A stretch of DNA of 64,000 bases from Bradyrhizobium sp. 21 (GTDB taxonomy: Bacteria > Pseudomonadota > Alphaproteobacteria > Rhizobiales > Xanthobacteraceae): the NCBI RefSeq assembly GCF_023073335.1, contig NZ_JADPJG010000006.1:277266-341265 (forward strand), written 5' to 3'. Of the stretch, positions 1-8,761 are shown in pieces; position 1 is the stretch's first letter; each line of letters opens with the position of its first letter. The translations under genes were made by a program, and so were the position numbers. Under the pieces are notes generated by a model. That model saw only the letters and a list, made by a program, of their open reading frames with translations, was not told the origin of the DNA and did not search any database.

Positions 1-32
1 GGTCGAGCCGGGGCATGACACCATTGTGGAAA

Positions 33-1577
33 CTACCGCATCATCATCCGCGCGATCGCTTCCCCGATCACCACCGTCGTGAAGTGGGTGTTGGCGCGAC
101 AGTCGGACGGCATGATCGAGGCATCGGCGACGCGCAGGCCGGCGATGCCCTTCACCGTGCCGTCAGGGTTGACCACGCCATTGGCATCCCCAGCACCGCT
201 CATGCGGCAGCTCCCGGCGGCATGCTGGATGTCGCCGGTGTCACGGCGCAGCAGCGCATCGAGCTCATGATCCGGCAGCGCTGCAGCCTGCGGCAACGTG
301 AGATCGGTGTCGGTGAGCCGGATCCAGTCGGCGATGCCCGATAGCGCCGGCTGGGAGGTGATGACGGCGAGCCGTCTCACCGCATCCATCATGCGCAGCA
401 TGTCGCGGGGATCGGCCAGCATGTTCTCTTCGACGACCGGATCAATCGCGGGGTCGGCCGAGGCCAATTTAAGCGAGCCACGCGAAAACGCGTTGAACAG
501 CCCGGCGCCGATCGCTCCGGGGACGCCGATACCGCGATGGTTGAAGGCGATCAGGATCATGTCGCGCTTGCCGCCGTCGGCGAGACCCGAGGAATAGGTC
601 ACGCAGCAATTGGTGTGGCGGGTATCCGGGTCGGTCGGCCGCAGCTTTTCCTGGAGCTGGATGGTGGCACGAAACAGCGGGTGGTCGAAGAAATGCCGGC
701 CGACCGGCAGGTCGCGCTCGACCGCGATCCCCATCGCCTGCAACTCATCGGCCGGCCCGATGCCGGACCGCAGCAGGATCGCCGGACTGTGGATGGCGCC
801 GGCGCAAAGCACGATCTGGCGCGCGCTGATCTCGTGGGTGCCCTGCCCCTCGATGTGAACACGAAGGCCGGTCGCCCGGCCGTCGCTGATCAGCACGCGA
901 TCGACCAGCGCATGCCCGCGAATCTCCAGATTGGCACGGCTGCGCGCAGGCTCCAGATAACCTTCATTGGTGGTGATGCGGCGGCTGTTGCGGCTGTTGA
1001 TCGGGTAACAAGCCACCCCCTCGCCATCAGGCCCATTGACGTCAGCGCACCAGGAATAGCCGCTCGCCAGCGCCGCATCGCGCAAGCCGCGATCGATCGG
1101 ACCCCATTTTTCCGGCGGCGCGCGATAGACCGGCAACGGTCCGCCGCGGCCGTGGCCTGCGGCATCGCCGAACTCAAAATCGTCCTCGATCACCGAGAAC
1201 AACGGCATCACATCCCTGGCCGACCAGCCGGTGCAGCCATTGGCGGCCCATTCGTCGAACGCATCGGCGACGCCGCGGATGGCGATCTGGCCGTTCATCA
1301 TCGATGAGCCGCCGAGCCCCTTGCCACGCCAGTAGAAGCGCGGCTCCTGCCCCGCCACCCGGCGCGTCAGAAGATCAGGCCACTGCCATTTTTCCTGGTA
1401 CTCGCGCTTGTGGATGATGGGAATCGGATTTGGCGTCATCACTTCCCAGGGCGCCTCGTCGGCGCGCCAGTCCAGACCCGCTTCGAGCAGCAGGACGCGC
1501 CGTGCCGAGTCTTCCGAGAGCCGTGCTGCAACAGCCGCGCCGGCTGAGCCGCCGCCGACAACAATGACATCGTACAT
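33..1577 (-). CDS. GMC family FAD-dependent oxidoreductase
   Basis: The 514-residue product is a glucose-methanol-choline oxidoreductase, a family that oxidises alcohols with FAD. The N-terminus carries the dinucleotide-binding motif VVGGGSAGAAVAARLSE, a GMC signature GGSSMMNGQIAIRG lies near residue 90, and the C-terminal segment has the conserved His in NTHFTTVVIGEAIA. The start was set at MYDVIVVGG because it sits 4 bases after the stop of the upstream solute-binding gene; an in-frame start 15 bases earlier would overlap that gene. The pairing suggests a small uptake-and-oxidation operon. The substrate cannot be told from sequence; choline or an alkyl alcohol is possible. Confidence 0.88.
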   Translation of the reverse strand: MYDVIVVGGGSAGAAVAARLSEDSARRVLLLEAGLDWRADEAPWEVMTPNPIPIIHKREYQEKWQWPDLLTRRVAGQEPRFYWRGKGLGGSSMMNGQIAIRGVADAFDEWAANGCTGWSARDVMPLFSVIEDDFEFGDAAGHGRGGPLPVYRAPPEKWGPIDRGLRDAALASGYSWCADVNGPDGEGVACYPINSRNSRRITTNEGYLEPARSRANLEIRGHALVDRVLISDGRATGLRVHIEGQGTHEISARQIVLCAGAIHSPAILLRSGIGPADELQAMGIAVERDLPVGRHFFDHPLFRATIQLQEKLRPTDPDTRHTNCCVTYSSGLADGGKRDMILIAFNHRGIGVPGAIGAGLFNAFSRGSLKLASADPAIDPVVEENMLADPRDMLRMMDAVRRLAVITSQPALSGIADWIRLTDTDLTLPQAAALPDHELDALLRRDTGDIQHAAGSCRMSGAGDANGVVNPDGTVKGIAGLRVADASIMPSDCRANTHFTTVVIGEAIARMMMR

Positions 1578-1581
1578 CGCG

Positions 1582-3132
1582 TTACTTCTCAACGTTCCAG
1601 AAAACCGGGATGGCGGACGGTATCAGACCGCGCAAGCCGGTGCGATAGGCGGCCGGCTGGGCGAACTGGCCCCACGGGATCGCGGGCGCCTGATCGTACA
1701 TGACGGTCTGGATCTCGCCTGCGATCTTCTTGCGATCCTCCTCGGCCGGCGCCTTGGCGAAAGCCTCCATCAGCGGCGTGATGCGTGCGTCGCATTGCCA
1801 GCCGGTGAAGTCGGCGCAATTGAAGGCGACCATGACATTGGTCAGCGGCGAGCCGAGATCGAAACCGCCGGCGTGAACGCCATAGACGCTCCAACCCTCC
1901 TTCTTGGCGCGGCGCGCCAGCACGCTCGCCCAGTCCATCACCTGGAGATCGACGTTGAACCCCGCCTGCTTCAGGCGTTCGGCCAGCACCTGCGCCGAGA
2001 CGCGCGGGGCTTCGAGATCGTTGGCCTCCATCACGACGACAGGCTCGCCGGCATATTTCGTTGCCTTCAGCGCGGCCTTCGCCGCCTCGATCGACGGCTT
2101 GGCGGCGGCCTCGGTCCCGGCCTTGCTGTCATAAGTGGTGCCGCAGGTGAAGTAGGTCGCGCAAGGAGCGGCGTATTTGGCGTCGAGGCCGAGCGCATCC
2201 AGCACCTCGCGCTGATCGACCAGCTTCCACAGCACGCGCCGGATGGCGGGATCGTCGAACGGTTTCGATGCGGCGTTGAGGCGATAGGCGCCCGCGAACA
2301 TGTTGCCGCCGGTGAAATTGACGAGCTTGACGCGGGCGTTCTTCTCCATTGTCGGCAGCAGATCGAACGGCGCGTATTGCATAAAGTCGATCTCGCCGGC
2401 CTGTAGCGCGGAAGCGGCGGTCGAACCATCGGGGATCACGCGGATCTCGAGCGTATCGACATTGACGCGCTTGCCGCCGGCGAGGAAGTCGGCCGGCTCG
2501 GCCCGAGGCACATAGTCGGCGAATTTCTTCAGGATCATGCGGTCGCCGGTGCGGTGATCGGCCTTGCTGTAGACGAACGGGCCGGAGCCGACGATCTCGG
2601 TGATGCGCTGGTCGCCCGGCGTCTTGGCAATACGCTCCGGCATCATGAAGGCGACGGGGCTGACGGGATTTGCGAGCGCGTCGATGACGAGACCGGACGG
2701 CTCCTTCAGCGTCAGCACGAAGGTTTTTGCGTCGGTCGGCTCGAGCGAGGCCGTGATCGCGAAGATGCGGCGGCCGAGCGCGCTGCGGGTGCCCCAGCGG
2801 CGCAGCGAGGCGACGCAATCGGCGGCCGTGACCGGTTGGCCGTCATGCCACTTCAAACCGTCGCGCAGCGTGAAACTGTAGGTCAGGCCATCGGCCGAGA
2901 CTTTCCAGTCCTGCACCATCTGCGGCTTGATCTCGCCCTTGGAATCCTTCGCAAACAGCGTGTCGAAGACCATGTAGCCGAACGTGCGCGAAATATAGGC
3001 CGTGGAGAAATGCGGATCGAGCGTGACAATCTCCGCCTCCAGCACCGCGACGAGATTGCCCGCCGCATGCGCCGGCGCCACAACCAGCGCGAGCCCGAGC
3101 AGCGCCGGAATGAGAGTCTTCAGTTTGGACAT
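1582..3132 (-). CDS. ABC transporter substrate-binding protein, family 5
   Basis: This 516-residue protein has a Sec signal peptide ([20 protein letters not shown], cleavage near AHA-AG) followed by the SBP family 5 fold used for peptides, opines, nickel and similar ligands. Family features visible are the early DPHFSTAY segment, the WHDGQPVTAADCVASL motif near residue 100 and a C-terminal domain ending in AIPVFWNVEK. It would bind a ligand in the periplasm and deliver it to an ABC permease, but no permease or ATPase gene is in the window. It is followed after 4 bases by the GMC oxidoreductase, so the two are probably cotranscribed. Ligand unknown. Confidence 0.88.
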   Translation of the reverse strand: MSKLKTLIPALLGLALVVAPAHAAGNLVAVLEAEIVTLDPHFSTAYISRTFGYMVFDTLFAKDSKGEIKPQMVQDWKVSADGLTYSFTLRDGLKWHDGQPVTAADCVASLRRWGTRSALGRRIFAITASLEPTDAKTFVLTLKEPSGLVIDALANPVSPVAFMMPERIAKTPGDQRITEIVGSGPFVYSKADHRTGDRMILKKFADYVPRAEPADFLAGGKRVNVDTLEIRVIPDGSTAASALQAGEIDFMQYAPFDLLPTMEKNARVKLVNFTGGNMFAGAYRLNAASKPFDDPAIRRVLWKLVDQREVLDALGLDAKYAAPCATYFTCGTTYDSKAGTEAAAKPSIEAAKAALKATKYAGEPVVVMEANDLEAPRVSAQVLAERLKQAGFNVDLQVMDWASVLARRAKKEGWSVYGVHAGGFDLGSPLTNVMVAFNCADFTGWQCDARITPLMEAFAKAPAEEDRKKIAGEIQTVMYDQAPAIPWGQFAQPAAYRTGLRGLIPSAIPVFWNVEK

Positions 3133-3283
3133 GGGTGTGTTTTTGCCTTTTGACGCGTCTTTGCACTCGCCAGAAAAAAGCAATGTTCGTGCCCATACGG
3201 CCGGACAACGTATGCGCTCACGACTATCTGCCGCGCGTTTGCGGGGTGCACACTTTGAGTTGGAGAGCGACGCTATCGCATCC

Positions 3284-3363
3284 CGTCATTGCGAGCGGAG
3301 CGAAGCAATCCAGACTGCCGCCGCAGGAAGACTCTGGATTGCTTCGTTCCGCTCGCAATGACG
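3284..3363. repeat. Palindromic intergenic repeat (cgtcattgcgagc family)
   Basis: Two 31-base arms (3284-3314 and 3333-3363) are reverse complements except for one base, around an 18-base spacer. The arms begin cgtcattgcgagcgg and contain gaagcaatccaga. Such elements are dispersed in Rhizobiales genomes and can fold into a long hairpin. It sits in the 407-base gap between the solute-binding gene start and the end of parC, where I see no gene. Confidence 0.8.
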
Positions 3364-3392
3364 GTGGGGAGGCAGATGTGCGCTACACCCGC

Positions 3393-3534
3393 TCTCGTGC
3401 CCCGGACGCAGTGCAGCGCTACTTCAGCGGTGCGCTGCTGAGCCGGGGCCCAGGTTTCCAAGCCATCCGTGGGGCGTGGGTCCCGGCTCTGCGCAGCAAC
3501 GCGAAGAGCGTTGCAGCGCGTCCGGGACACGAGA
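3393..3534. repeat. Long imperfect hairpin repeat downstream of parC
   Basis: Outer arms 3393-3420 (tctcgtgccccggacgc...) and 3507-3534 (...gcgtccgggacacgaga) match at about 24 of 28 positions. Inside, a second pairing joins gagccggggccca to the region around tgggtcccggctc. The whole element can fold into one long stem ending 5 bases from the parC stop, so it may also act as parC's transcript end. It looks like a second dispersed repeat family, distinct from that at 3284-3363. Confidence 0.7.
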
Positions 3535-3539
3535 CTGCC

Positions 3540-5798
3540 CTACCGGATCACCCGTCCGAACTTGTTCGACTTCGGGAAACCCTTCGGCGGCAGACGGCCG
3601 GCGTCACCGCGGTTGCCGCGCCACTCGGCGAGTTCCTTCATGGTCGCAGAGAATTCGCGGCCAGCGGAGTCCTTCCAGGTCAGGCCCGCCTTGGCGTCGA
3701 ACACGGCGACGTCGGAAAGCCCGCCGTCCTTGTATTTCTGCAGGCGCGCACCACGGCCACGCGGCATCTCCTGCACCTGGTCGAGCGGGAAAAGCAGCAT
3801 CTTGCGGTTCTCGCCGATGACCGCGACGGTGTCGCCGAGCACCTCGGTGACCGTGCGCGCCTCGTTCGGCATGTCGACGTTGAGGACCTGCTTGCCCTTC
3901 TTGGTGGTGCCGACGCAATCGTCCTCGTTGACGACAAAGCCCTGGCCCTCGTGGCTCGCGACCAGGAATTTGCGTCCGCCCTTGTTGACGAACAGCGCGA
4001 CGGGAGCGGCCTCCTGCTCGAGGTCGATGAACAGGCGGATCGGCTCGCCATGGCCGCGACCGCCCGGAAGTTTTGCGACGTCGAGCGAATAGAACTTGCC
4101 GTTGGTGGCGAACAACAGCAGCTTCGAGGTCGTCTCCGCAAAGAAGGCGAGACCGAGCTTGTCGTCCTGCTTGAAGGTCAGGCCCGAGAGATCCTCGACA
4201 TGGCCCTTCATGGTGCGGATCCAGCCCTTGTCGGAGACGACGACGGTCACGGGCTCGCGCTCGACCAAGGCCTCCTCCATGGCGGCCAGATCATGCTCGG
4301 GCGCATCCGCAAAGGTGGTGCGGCGCTTGCCGAGCGGCGTCTTGGGTCCGAACATGTCGCGGACCTTGCCGACCTGCTCGCCGACCTTCTTCCACTGCTC
4401 CGGTTCGGACGCGAGGATCGCGTTGATGCCCTTGAGCTCGCTGCGAAGGTTCTTGTCCTCGGTGCGGATTTCCATCTCTTCGAGCTTGCGCAAGCGTCGC
4501 AGCCGCATGTCGAGGATGGCCTCGGCCTGCACCTCGGTCAGCTTGAATGCCTTCATCAGAACCGGCTTCGGTTCGTCTTCGGTGCGGATGATCCGGATCA
4601 CCTCGTCGATATTGAGGAAGGCGATCAGATAGCCGCCGAGCACCTCGAGCCGGTTCTCGATCTGCGTCTTGCGGTAATTGCTGCGGCGGATCAGGACGTC
4701 GCGCAAATGGTCGAGCCATTCGCGCAGGCACTCCGCGAGCCCCACCACCTTGGGGACGCGGCCCTTGATCAGGACGTTGAGGTTCAGCGGAATCTTGTTT
4801 TCGAGCTCGGTGAGCCGGAACAGCGATTCCATCATCAGCGCCGGATCGACGTTCTTCGACTTCGGCTCGATCACGATACGGACGTCTTCGGCCGACTCGT
4901 CCCTGATGTCACCGACCAGCGGCAGTTTCTTCTGATCCAGCAGCTCGGCGATTTTCTCGATCAGGCGCGACTTCTGCACCAGAAAGGGGATCTCGGTGAC
5001 GACCACGACCCAGGTGCCGCGTGCGCCCTCTTCCTGCTCCCATCGGGAGCGGACGCGGAACGAGCCGCGGCCGGTGGTGTAGGCCTCAGCGATCGCCTGC
5101 TTGGAATCGACGCAGATGCCGCCGGTTGGGAAATCGGGCCCCTTGACCCACTTCATGAGCGCCCTGGATTTCGCGTCGGGCTTCTCGATCAGATGCAGTG
5201 CGGCGTCGCAAAGCTCGGCGGCGTTGTGCGGCGGGATCGAGGTCGCCATGCCGACCGCAATGCCTTGCGCACCGTTGGCGAGCAGGTTCGGGAATCCGCC
5301 GGGCAGCACGACCGGCTCCTTCGACTGGCCGTCGTAATTGGGACGGAATTCGACCCCGTCCTCGTCGATGCCCTCGAGCAGAAGCCGCGCGACATCGGTC
5401 ATGCGCGCTTCGGTGTAGCGGTAGGCGGCGGGATTATCGCCGTCGATATTGCCAAAATTGCCCTGGCCGTCGACCAGCGGGTAGCGCGAGGAGAAATCCT
5501 GCGCCAGGCGCACCATAGCGTCATAGATTGCCTGGTCGCCGTGCGGATGGAACGAGCCCATCACGTCGCCGACGATTTTTGCGGATTTCTTGAAGCTGGT
5601 GCCGGGGTCGAGCCGAAGCAGGCGCATGCCGTAGAGGATGCGCCGGTGCACCGGCTTCAGGCCGTCGCGCGCGTCCGGCAGCGCGCGATGCATGATGGTG
5701 GAGAGCGCGTAGGCGAGATAGCGCTCTTCGAGCGCCTCGCGCAGCGGCACTTCGTGAATTTCGGCCGGTTCCTCCGGCGGAATCAATCGTTTTCCCAT
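3540..5798 (-). CDS. parC: DNA topoisomerase IV subunit A
   Basis: ParC is the DNA-cleaving subunit of topoisomerase IV, which unlinks daughter chromosomes together with ParE (not in this window). The 752-residue length and lack of a GyrA-type C-terminal extension fit ParC. The catalytic Tyr is Y128 in [10 protein letters not shown], and the quinolone region reads [14 protein letters not shown] at about 81-94. The position aligned with E. coli ParC Ser80 is Gln89, and the Glu84 position is Asp93. C-terminal beta-pinwheel blades follow from about residue 500. It sits alone on its transcript, with a long hairpin repeat just downstream and a small secreted-protein gene upstream. Confidence 0.95.
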   Translation of the reverse strand: MGKRLIPPEEPAEIHEVPLREALEERYLAYALSTIMHRALPDARDGLKPVHRRILYGMRLLRLDPGTSFKKSAKIVGDVMGSFHPHGDQAIYDAMVRLAQDFSSRYPLVDGQGNFGNIDGDNPAAYRYTEARMTDVARLLLEGIDEDGVEFRPNYDGQSKEPVVLPGGFPNLLANGAQGIAVGMATSIPPHNAAELCDAALHLIEKPDAKSRALMKWVKGPDFPTGGICVDSKQAIAEAYTTGRGSFRVRSRWEQEEGARGTWVVVVTEIPFLVQKSRLIEKIAELLDQKKLPLVGDIRDESAEDVRIVIEPKSKNVDPALMMESLFRLTELENKIPLNLNVLIKGRVPKVVGLAECLREWLDHLRDVLIRRSNYRKTQIENRLEVLGGYLIAFLNIDEVIRIIRTEDEPKPVLMKAFKLTEVQAEAILDMRLRRLRKLEEMEIRTEDKNLRSELKGINAILASEPEQWKKVGEQVGKVRDMFGPKTPLGKRRTTFADAPEHDLAAMEEALVEREPVTVVVSDKGWIRTMKGHVEDLSGLTFKQDDKLGLAFFAETTSKLLLFATNGKFYSLDVAKLPGGRGHGEPIRLFIDLEQEAAPVALFVNKGGRKFLVASHEGQGFVVNEDDCVGTTKKGKQVLNVDMPNEARTVTEVLGDTVAVIGENRKMLLFPLDQVQEMPRGRGARLQKYKDGGLSDVAVFDAKAGLTWKDSAGREFSATMKELAEWRGNRGDAGRLPPKGFPKSNKFGRVIR

Positions 5799-5867
5799 GC
5801 CGCCCGGTTAAACCGTGGAAGCGAATCGGGCAAGGATCGATTGGTTCCCTGTGGGCGGCCTACTGGC

Positions 5868-6146
5868 CTACTGGCCTGCCCAGCCGGCTGTCACAGTCTG
5901 CTGGGTCTTGGTCTGCGCGGTCACCGGAGCATTGGCCAGGCAGTGGCGGGCTGCCTCGATCTCCGCCTCCGTTGCCCCCTTGGACCTCGCCCATGTCTCT
6001 GCGGCGGCAGCAGAATATTTCGCCACATAGTACCGGACGACGGTGCAGGATGCCCGGCGAAACACCCCGGGTTGCGGCTCACCGGCCATGGCATCAGGCG
6101 CAAACGCGAGCAGCGCCGCGGACAAGGCAAATCCCTTGATCAACAT
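5868..6146 (-). CDS. Small secreted protein of unknown function
   Basis: The 92-residue product begins with a signal peptide (MLIKGFALSAALLAFAPDAM, cleavage probably after AMA) and leaves a mature part of about 72 residues with two Cys (ASCTVVRYYVAKYS and ARHCLANAP) that could form a disulphide. The mature sequence is Ala-rich and helical, resembling many short periplasmic hypothetical proteins of Bradyrhizobium. A GGGG-containing ribosome site lies about 10 bases before the ATG. It lies between recO and parC on the same strand. I do not recognise a named family. Confidence 0.65.
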   Translation of the reverse strand: MLIKGFALSAALLAFAPDAMAGEPQPGVFRRASCTVVRYYVAKYSAAAAETWARSKGATEAEIEAARHCLANAPVTAQTKTQQTVTAGWAGQ

Positions 6147-6248
6147 TTAGGCTGTCCCCCGTTGTGGAACCTGGGAGGCCAATTCCGCTACACCGACTTT
6201 TGTTCCGCAGAAGCTCTCTGTGGATCAGCCGGGCGGTGGCCGGTCGGT

Positions 6249-7001
6249 TCATGGCGGAGGGAGAGCCACCCTGTTCTGCTGCCGCGTGAGCGCGTTAATG
6301 AACCCGGCGCGCGCATCGGAATGCCCCTGCCCGCGCGGCTCCAGCACGTGACGCAGCAGGAACAGCCCGGTGAGCCGAAAGCCGTCCTGGAGATCCTCAT
6401 CGGTGAGGTCGCCCTGCACCTCGCGCTGGCGCAGGAACTGGGGCAGGCGCAGCAGGCGGTCGCGCCATGGCTCGCCGGCGCCGCGCGACACCGCGCCGCC
6501 GGATTTCGGCGAGACATAGATCAGGTCCGTGGTCTCGCCGGTGACCGCGCAATTCTCCAGCGCCAGCCCGAAACCGAGCTCGGCCAGCATCGCCAGCTCG
6601 AAATGGATCACGTGCACGGCGGCGCTGCCGATGTCGTCGAAATCGTCGAGCGAATGTTCGAGCAGCGCAAAAATGCCCTCGTGCGGATCGCGTTCGGGAA
6701 GGAGCCGGGCAACCGAGGCCAGATGGGTGATGCCGTACACGCCGTGAGAGGATGTCAGCAGCGTCGCCGCCCGCAGCTTGAGCCCCTCGATGGCGTAGGT
6801 GCCGAGATGTTCGTCGAGCCGTGCCCGCCACACCGCGCTGACGCTGTTGCCCGGCTGCAGCAGCGGCCGCATCCGCGAGCCGGCGCCGCCGCGGACGAGA
6901 CCGAGATGGCGGCCGTGCGCGCGGGTCAACAGCTCGACGATGGCGCTACTCTCGCCATGCCGCCGCACGCCCAGCACGATGCCTTCGTCGGTCCATTCCA
7001 T
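6249..7001 (-). CDS. recO: DNA repair protein RecO
   Basis: RecO mediates RecA loading and strand annealing in the RecFOR pathway. The 250-residue length is normal. The N-terminal OB-fold opens with [20 protein letters not shown], and the family segment [20 protein letters not shown] lies in the helical part. The C-terminal [24 protein letters not shown] segment lacks a clear zinc knuckle, as in many alphaproteobacterial RecO proteins. It is in the usual Rhizobiales position between era and parC, although a divergent small membrane gene and another membrane gene separate it from era here. Confidence 0.92.
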   Translation of the reverse strand: MEWTDEGIVLGVRRHGESSAIVELLTRAHGRHLGLVRGGAGSRMRPLLQPGNSVSAVWRARLDEHLGTYAIEGLKLRAATLLTSSHGVYGITHLASVARLLPERDPHEGIFALLEHSLDDFDDIGSAAVHVIHFELAMLAELGFGLALENCAVTGETTDLIYVSPKSGGAVSRGAGEPWRDRLLRLPQFLRQREVQGDLTDEDLQDGFRLTGLFLLRHVLEPRGQGHSDARAGFINALTRQQNRVALPPP

Positions 7002-7058
7002 ATGCTACATATAGCGCTCTATGCCTTGACGCAGAAGATCGAGACACCCTGGATTATA

Positions 7059-7373
7059 ATGGACGTCATTGCCGGTTTGATTGTCTCAACTCTCGAGTTG
7101 GTAGTCTGGCTGCTCTGGTGGGCAATCTTCGATGCCTTGCCGGCCGTTTTCTGGTTCACAGCGCTCGCTTTGTTGTTCGCGGCCACGCTCGGGAAGGTCA
7201 CCGTCGAATTTCCGGAACGTCGGACCCGCATTGGCTGGACGGGCCTCTTGCAGGTAAAGCGGCCCGGCGAAGGCAAGGTGATCCTGTCTCCGGCACTCGG
7301 CGTCATTGCGGGCTTCGTCATCTGGGCCGTCATCGTGAGCGCGGTGATCATTGTCCACGCCTACCAATCGTAG
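7059..7373 (+). CDS. Small membrane protein, unknown function
   Basis: This is one of few plus-strand genes in the first 15 kb. The 104-residue product has an N-terminal hydrophobic stretch (VIAGLIVSTLELVVWLLWWA), a second around residues 25-45, a short cytoplasmic-looking loop (EFPERRTRIGWTGLLQVKRP) and a C-terminal helix (GVIAGFVIWAVIVSAVIIV), giving about three membrane segments. The start at 7059 was preferred because an upstream in-frame ATG at 7002 begins right at the recO start and adds a polar segment. It is divergent from recO. No family is recognised. Confidence 0.5.
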   Translation: MDVIAGLIVSTLELVVWLLWWAIFDALPAVFWFTALALLFAATLGKVTVEFPERRTRIGWTGLLQVKRPGEGKVILSPALGVIAGFVIWAVIVSAVIIVHAYQS

Positions 7374-7432
7374 CCAATCGCATGTCACCGTAAAAATGGT
7401 GGCTTCGCTAATCTAATCCACCCTACGCACCG

Positions 7433-7813
7433 TCAAGCGTTGAACCAGCCCTGCGCGTCGCCGCTGAAGGAAAAATACAGGCCCATCGCCGTCAGCACGC
7501 AGGAGACGATCTCGATGGCGCTGTCGAGCTCAATGCCCTTCTCGCCGATGATCTGGCCGAGCGAGATCACCGACAGCACGAGCGCCGCCGCCAGAACCCA
7601 GCGCGGCCAGTTCTTGCGCCAGTGCGCGGCGAGCCAGACGAAATAGACCAGCAGCAGGATCATGCCGCCGGCGAGCAGCGCCCCCGTCATGATCATCTGC
7701 TCGGTCATCTCGGCATTGGGCGTGCGGTCCTGCACCGCGACCGACAGGGCATCCAGCATCAACGATGCATAGAGCAGCGCTTCGAAGCGCCGGACGTGGC
7801 TGGGTACGCTCAT
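7433..7813 (-). CDS. Four-helix membrane protein, unknown function
   Basis: The 126-residue product has about four hydrophobic segments: LLYASLMLDALSVAV, MTGALLAGGMILLLVYFVWL, WVLAAALVLSVISLGQII and IEIVSCVLTAMGLYFSF. It begins 21 bases after the era stop, so it is probably the last gene of the lepB-rnc-era transcript. There are no catalytic motifs. It resembles uncharacterised small integral membrane proteins that follow era in Bradyrhizobium-like genomes; that statement is from memory rather than a search. Confidence 0.65.
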   Translation of the reverse strand: MSVPSHVRRFEALLYASLMLDALSVAVQDRTPNAEMTEQMIMTGALLAGGMILLLVYFVWLAAHWRKNWPRWVLAAALVLSVISLGQIIGEKGIELDSAIEIVSCVLTAMGLYFSFSGDAQGWFNA

Positions 7814-7834
7814 CGCTGACCGATCTTTTCTTGG

Positions 7835-8761
7835 TTATTCTTTGGGAAATTCCAGGCCCATCTCGCGATAGCGATCGGGATCGTCGCCCCAGTTCTCGCG
7901 CACCTTGACGAACAGGAACAGATGCACCGGCACGCCGATGATCTCGGCGAGTTCCTTGCGCGAATCCGCGCCGATCGACTTGATGGTGGCGCCGCCCGCG
8001 CCAAGCACGATCTTGCGCTGGCTTTCGCGCTCGACGAAGATGGTCTGCTCGATGCGCACCGACTTGTCCTTGCGCTCCTCCCACTTCTCGGTCTCGACCG
8101 TGGACTGGTAGGGCAATTCCTGGTGCAGCTTGCGAAAGATCTTCTCGCGCGTGATCTCGGCCGCAAGCTGCCGCATCGGCGCGTCCGACATCTGGTCCTC
8201 GGGATAGAGGAACGGACCCGGCGGCACGATCTCGGCCAGTGTATGCCTGAGGTCGTCGACGCCGTCGCCGGAGATCGCCGCGATCATGAAGGTCTGTGCG
8301 AAGGCCATGCGCTCGTTGGCGGCCTGCGCCAGCGCCAGCAGCTTCTCGCGCTGGACCAAATCGACCTTGTTGATGACCAAAATCTTCTCGTGCTTGACGC
8401 TGGCGACCTTGGTGAGGATCGCCTCGGCCTCCTCGTCGATGCCGGCCTTGGCGTCGAGCAGCACGCAGACGAGATCGGCGTCATGCGCCCCGCTCCAGGC
8501 GGTCGAGACCATGGCGCGGTCGAGCCGGCGCTTGGGCAGGAAGATGCCGGGCGTGTCGACCAGGATGATCTGCGCGTTGTTCTCGATGACGATGCCGCGG
8601 ATCAGCGCCCGCGTGGTCTGCACCTTGCGCGAGACGATCGTGACCTTGGCGCCGACCAGCGCATTGACCAGCGTAGACTTGCCGACATTCGGCGCGCCGA
8701 TGAGCGCAACGAAGCCGCAGCGCGTAGCCGTGGGCGCCTCGCCGCTTGTTTCAGCCGTCAT
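7835..8761 (-). CDS. era: GTPase Era, 16S rRNA maturation
   Basis: Era is an essential GTPase that binds the 3' end of 16S rRNA and checks 30S assembly. Visible are the P-loop GAPNVGKST, the switch and G3 region VDTPGI, NKVD (G4), and a C-terminal KH domain including IVLGAGGATIKSIGADSRKE. The ATG at 8761 lies 11 bases inside the 3' end of rnc, so the two are translationally coupled; a TTG 12 bases further upstream is less likely. The 308-residue length is normal. The rnc-era pairing is conserved widely and links rRNA cleavage with small-subunit maturation. Confidence 0.95.
   Translation of the reverse strand: MTAETSGEAPTATRCGFVALIGAPNVGKSTLVNALVGAKVTIVSRKVQTTRALIRGIVIENNAQIILVDTPGIFLPKRRLDRAMVSTAWSGAHDADLVCVLLDAKAGIDEEAEAILTKVASVKHEKILVINKVDLVQREKLLALAQAANERMAFAQTFMIAAISGDGVDDLRHTLAEIVPPGPFLYPEDQMSDAPMRQLAAEITREKIFRKLHQELPYQSTVETEKWEERKDKSVRIEQTIFVERESQRKIVLGAGGATIKSIGADSRKELAEIIGVPVHLFLFVKVRENWGDDPDRYREMGLEFPKE

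Noticed and set aside
3135..7373. A 1412-codon open frame on the plus strand
   Set aside because: It is antisense to parC and recO, which have clear catalytic motifs. Long antisense frames are expected in GC-rich DNA. Only its last 104 codons look like a real small membrane protein.
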